DNA of 7,282 nt from Spirochaetaceae bacterium (GTDB lineage: Bacteria; Spirochaetota; Spirochaetia; Treponematales; Breznakiellaceae), in contig JAISZQ010000225.1 of the NCBI GenBank assembly GCA_031269165.1, positions 1 through 7,282 on the forward strand, written 5' to 3'. The translations under genes were made by a program, and so were the position numbers. Shown in pieces: positions 4,735-7,282 of this stretch (positions are counted from its first letter, which is position 1; each line of letters starts with the position of its first letter). The notes under the pieces were generated by a model. That model made no database searches, had not been told where the DNA came from, and saw nothing but the letters and a program-made list of their open reading frames with translations.

Positions 4735-6195
4735 ATGTTGGAGAAAAGCCAATACGCTGTTTGGCAGGAAGTACAAGAGTATCTCGGTTCAACGCTTAGC
4801 GAGATAGAGTATGTCTGGGTATCGCCCTTGACGTGCGCCGGGTTTTCCGACACAGAAATTATTCTCAACGCGCCGGCAAAATTGTATGCCGAGAAGGTAG
4901 CCAAAAAGTACGCGCCGCTCATAGCGAAAGCGGTGCGCGAGATTACCGGGCAAACGGTTACGGTGTCGGTCTCCTGCCAGGCTGAAGCCGCGCCGCCTGC
5001 GCCGGAAGTTGCCGAGATGGCGGAGGAGCGTGCGCCTGAAACTGCTAAGAAAGGGAGTGCCGCGCCGCCGGTTTCTCAAACGGCAAATGCCGCGGCAACT
5101 GCACCGACAAATGTCGCGTCTGCCGCCGCACCCGTCCGTTCCCGGGCGCCGAGGAAAACAATCGGCGAACCCTTGCACTCGGATTATACCTTTGACCGAT
5201 ACATCGTCGGCGACAACAACAGTTTTGCGGTAAACGCGGCGAAGGCGGTCAGCAAAAATCCGGGCACCGCGTATAACCCGCTGCTCATTTACGGTGGCGT
5301 TGGCCTCGGTAAAACCCATCTCGCGCAGGCGATCGGCAATGTCCTCCTGGATCAGTACAAAGTTATCTATACCACGGCCGAAAGTTTTACCAACGAGTTT
5401 ATCGAATGTCTGTTCCACGGCCGGAGCAGAGTGTCGGCTTTTAAGAACAAGTATCGGTATGCGGATGCGCTGCTCATCGACGACATCCATTTTTTCAGTA
5501 ATAAAGAAGGAACCCAGGAAGAGTTGTTCCATACGTTCAACGCGCTCTACGACGCAAACAAGCAGATCCTTTTTACCTGCGACAGGCCAATCGCCGAACT
5601 GAAAAACATCGCGGACCGGCTCAAGAATCGGTTTGGACGCGGGCTGAGCGTTGACCTGAAGCCGCCGAATTACGAGACGAAATGCGCGATTCTCCGTTCA
5701 AAACTAGCGAACAAAACGGTAACCATTCCCGATTCCGTCATAGACCTGATAAGCAACAACGTGTCTACCAATATTCGCGACCTTGAGTCGGTACTCACCA
5801 AGATTGTGGCATACGCGGAACTGGTCAACAAATCAATCACGCTGGAGATCGCGCAGGAGCAGTTGCAGGATCTGTTTATCAGTACGTCCCGGCAAGCCTC
5901 CGGTATTACTATGGAGATGATTGTCCGCGCGATCGCCGACCACTTTGAACTAACCCCCAACGAGATCAAGGCCAAGCAAAAGACGAAGGGCATCCTGTAT
6001 CCCCGCCAGCTCGCCATGCACATCGCCCGGAAAATCACCGACTACACGTTTGAAGAAATCGGCAGGTATTTTGGTAAGGACCATTCCACCGCGATATACG
6101 GCGACAAGGCGGTCAGCCGCCGGATACACGCGAATCCGGCGGAGGAAAACGTCATTCAAAGCCTCATCCGAACGGTAAAGGCGATGACAAATTAA
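4735..6195 (+). CDS. dnaA: Chromosomal replication initiator protein DnaA
   Basis: This ATP-dependent initiator binds DnaA boxes and opens the replication origin. The 486 residues have all four domains. Domain I (1 to about 80) would mediate self-association and helicase loading. Domain II (about 81-145) is a low-complexity Ala/Pro-rich linker. Domain III (about 147-375) is the AAA+ module, with Walker A GGVGLGKT (187-194), Walker B LLIDDIHF (246-253), R299 in RLKNRFGRG as box VII arginine finger and sensor 2 NIRDLE with R348. Domain IV (about 392-486) ends in the helix-turn-helix signature around GKDHSTAIY (447-455), a variant of the usual GGRDHTT. ATG 4735 is chosen because GGAG (4724-4727) lies seven bases upstream; an in-frame GTG at 4705 would add ten residues but overlaps the 17-base origin repeat and lacks a ribosome binding site. 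The next gene is maf rather than dnaN. Confidence 0.97.
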   Translation: MLEKSQYAVWQEVQEYLGSTLSEIEYVWVSPLTCAGFSDTEIILNAPAKLYAEKVAKKYAPLIAKAVREITGQTVTVSVSCQAEAAPPAPEVAEMAEERAPETAKKGSAAPPVSQTANAAATAPTNVASAAAPVRSRAPRKTIGEPLHSDYTFDRYIVGDNNSFAVNAAKAVSKNPGTAYNPLLIYGGVGLGKTHLAQAIGNVLLDQYKVIYTTAESFTNEFIECLFHGRSRVSAFKNKYRYADALLIDDIHFFSNKEGTQEELFHTFNALYDANKQILFTCDRPIAELKNIADRLKNRFGRGLSVDLKPPNYETKCAILRSKLANKTVTIPDSVIDLISNNVSTNIRDLESVLTKIVAYAELVNKSITLEIAQEQLQDLFISTSRQASGITMEMIVRAIADHFELTPNEIKAKQKTKGILYPRQLAMHIARKITDYTFEEIGRYFGKDHSTAIYGDKAVSRRIHANPAEENVIQSLIRTVKAMTN

Positions 6196-6204
6196 CCGTT
6201 TTAG

Positions 6205-6498
6205 AGCCTGTTCAAAAACCCCACGGGACGCAAGCCTCCGCTGTGATTCGGGGGGGCGGGGCGAACCCTGCGGGTCGCCTTCGGGGGTGGGAAACCCCCG
6301 CTGAGGGGGGTAGCGGAGGGCGCAAGTCCGTAGCGAAGGGGGAGACTTCCCCTGTCAACAACTTAAGAATTTTGTCCGCGGATTTTCACGGATTATACTC
6401 CGCTCGATCCGTGTTAATCCGCGGACCTTTCTTTTCTTTTTGCTTAAGTTGTTGACAGTGGGAGACTTCCCCCTTTTGCTGAGATTTTGAACAGGCTC
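6205..6498. repeat. Composite GC-rich element bounded by family A termini
   Basis: gagcctgttcaaaa (6205-6218) and ttttgaacaggctc (6485-6498) are perfect inverted repeats, a one-base-deleted version of the family A end. The 294-base unit fills nearly all of the space between dnaA and maf. Its interior is rich in stems: cctccgct/agcggagg (6235-6242 with 6312-6319), ggcgaaccc with gggtcgcc (6260-6279) and ggggg/ccccc (6283-6299). A family B element is embedded at 6352-6458. The stretch around 6283-6340 resembles the GC-rich run at 245-300. No reading frame is supported. Confidence 0.75.
6352..6458. repeat. Family B element, copy 3, flanked by a 13-base duplication
   Basis: Perfect 16-base ends ctgtcaacaacttaag (6352-6367) and cttaagttgttgacag (6443-6458) enclose gtccgcggatt (6374-6384) and aatccgcggac (6416-6426) arms, with a pyrimidine-rich tract before the right end. 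The direct repeat gggagacttcccc stands on both sides (6340-6352 and 6460-6472), as expected for a target-site duplication. A degenerate further end, cttaagttgttg-cc-gacag, lies at 6498-6516. Confidence 0.8.
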
Positions 6499-6541
6499 TT
6501 AAGTTGTTGCCGACAGTTTTTTCGATGAAGTGGTTTTGTCA

Positions 6542-7165
6542 ATGAGTTTTGGGGATTATCAAACTGCCGGTCTGGTTCTCGCCTCCTCTTCGCCGCAACG
6601 CAGTGCCATTCTTGAGCGGATCGGGATCCCGTTTACGGTCGTGAAGCCGGATGCGGACGAGACAGTGCCCAAAACGGTTTCCCCGGAGATGCTACCCGCG
6701 TATCTTGCGCGAAAGAAGGCCCTGTCCGTTGCCGGAAACGTGTCGGGCGGCTTCGTTCTCGGCGCGGACACGGTGGTCTTGTTTGGCGGGCGGGTCTATG
6801 GGAAGCCTGAAAACGCGGAGATGGCGCGGGCCTTCCTCAAGGCATTGTCCGGCCACAGACACAAGGTGATCACCGCTCTCGCCCTGTATGATAAGGCACG
6901 CGGAACACTCCATGAAACTGCCGCCACAACGCGGGTAACCATCGCCCCGCTCTCCGACGCGGTGATCGGCTGGTATATCGGAACCGGGGAATGGCGCGGC
7001 GCGGCGGGGGGATACCGGGTGCAGGGACAAGGGGCGCGGCTGATCCGGTCTTTGACCGGGCTTGAAAGCACGGTTATCGGGCTGCCGGTCTATCCTCTGA
7101 TGACGTTACTCGCCAAAACAGAACAGCCTCAATGGATAATGGAGCCTGTTCCAAAACTCGGTTAG
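6542..7165 (+). CDS. maf: Maf-family nucleoside triphosphate pyrophosphatase
   Basis: Maf proteins hydrolyse non-canonical or excess nucleoside triphosphates (dTTP/UTP type or m7GTP type) to the monophosphate in the cytoplasm. The 207-residue product shows the N-terminal signature LVLASSSPQR (11-20), GADTVV (74-79) with D76 as catalytic aspartate, YGKPE (86-90), LSGHRHKVITAL (102-113) and the late motif GEWRGAAGGYRVQG (149-162) before GLPVYPL. Two signature positions deviate: SPRR is SPQR, and the lysine of the xKAG motif is alanine (A154). ATG 6542 is chosen as the nearest ATG to the homology start; GTG 6530 and TTG 6536 are in frame, and no site has a good ribosome binding sequence. The last eight residues (MEPVPKLG) and the stop come largely from a family A repeat. 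A promoter is not visible; transcription may read through from dnaA. Confidence 0.9.
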   Translation: MSFGDYQTAGLVLASSSPQRSAILERIGIPFTVVKPDADETVPKTVSPEMLPAYLARKKALSVAGNVSGGFVLGADTVVLFGGRVYGKPENAEMARAFLKALSGHRHKVITALALYDKARGTLHETAATTRVTIAPLSDAVIGWYIGTGEWRGAAGGYRVQGQGARLIRSLTGLESTVIGLPVYPLMTLLAKTEQPQWIMEPVPKLG

Positions 7166-7282
7166 TTTTGACAGGCTCATGTAGTTTCTCAGGCTAAAGC
7201 CTAGTTAAAGCATGGCTTTAGCCTTGCGAAACTACGTTTTTAAAGGTTGCTGTTCCAAAACTTGAGGTTTTGGAACAGCCTC
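7142..7282. repeat. Family A repeat cluster with cruciform, overlapping the maf 3' end
   Basis: gagcctgttccaaaac (7142-7157) is followed by a degenerate inverted partner gttttgacaggctc (7165-7178). Next comes a cruciform-like segment: gtagtttc/gaaactac (7181-7188 with 7228-7235) enclosing aggctaaagcc/ggctttagcct (7191-7201 with 7214-7224). Last is a tight hairpin gctgttccaaaac/gttttggaacagc (7249-7261 with 7267-7279, five-base loop). The array may continue past the window edge. Confidence 0.8.

Noticed and set aside
4789..5532. Minus-strand open frame of 247 codons within dnaA
   Set aside because: It is antisense to conserved DnaA domains I-III and has Arg/Gly-rich shadow composition.
1..7282. 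Circular plasmid, because both window edges carry family A ends
   Set aside because: The same ends occur inside the window several times, so matching edges are expected from a dispersed repeat; the genes are chromosomal housekeeping types.

Overview
The window looks like chromosomal DNA of a spirochaete, most likely a Treponema-type bacterium. That assignment rests on the style of the DnaA protein and on the dense small palindromic repeats; it is an inference, not a database match. Base composition is moderately GC-rich, apart from an AT-rich stretch upstream of dnaA. Five protein genes are supported: a GntR/LacI-type sugar-responsive regulator (+), a glycyl-radical-enzyme activase (-), a ROK-family sugar kinase (+), dnaA (+) and a Maf-type nucleotide pyrophosphatase (+).

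Layout. Positions 1-351 hold inverted repeats, a GC-rich foldable stretch and a strong intrinsic terminator. The regulator (405-1622) converges on the activase (1705-2454, minus) across an 82-base gap. The activase and the ROK kinase (2633-3607) are divergent, with back-to-back promoters in an AT-rich intergenic region. About 0.75 kb of stacked repeats follows (3608-4346). Next come a consensus promoter and an AT-rich region with DnaA-box-like sites, which I read as a candidate oriC or dnaA autoregulatory region (4439-4734), and then dnaA (4735-6195). A composite repeat (6205-6498) separates dnaA from maf (6542-7165). The 3' end of maf runs into another repeat cluster that reaches the window edge (7142-7282).

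Function. Regulator, activase and sugar kinase would fit a carbohydrate-fermentation locus: sugar sensing, sugar phosphorylation and activation of a glycyl radical enzyme. No glycyl radical enzyme or transporter is present to prove it. dnaA is not followed by dnaN here; its downstream neighbour is maf.

The most informative signal is the repeat content. At least three families of small non-coding palindromic elements can be recognised. I call them family A (gagcctgttccaaaac ends), family B (ctgtcaacaacktaag ends, containing gtccgcgg arms) and family C (gtcattgcgag ends, containing gaagcaatccag arms). They are nested: a family C element sits inside a family B element, and another family B element sits inside a family A pair with a 13-base flanking duplication. 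No transposase is visible, so they would have to be mobilised from elsewhere. No CRISPR array, tRNA, rRNA or insertion-sequence gene was seen.
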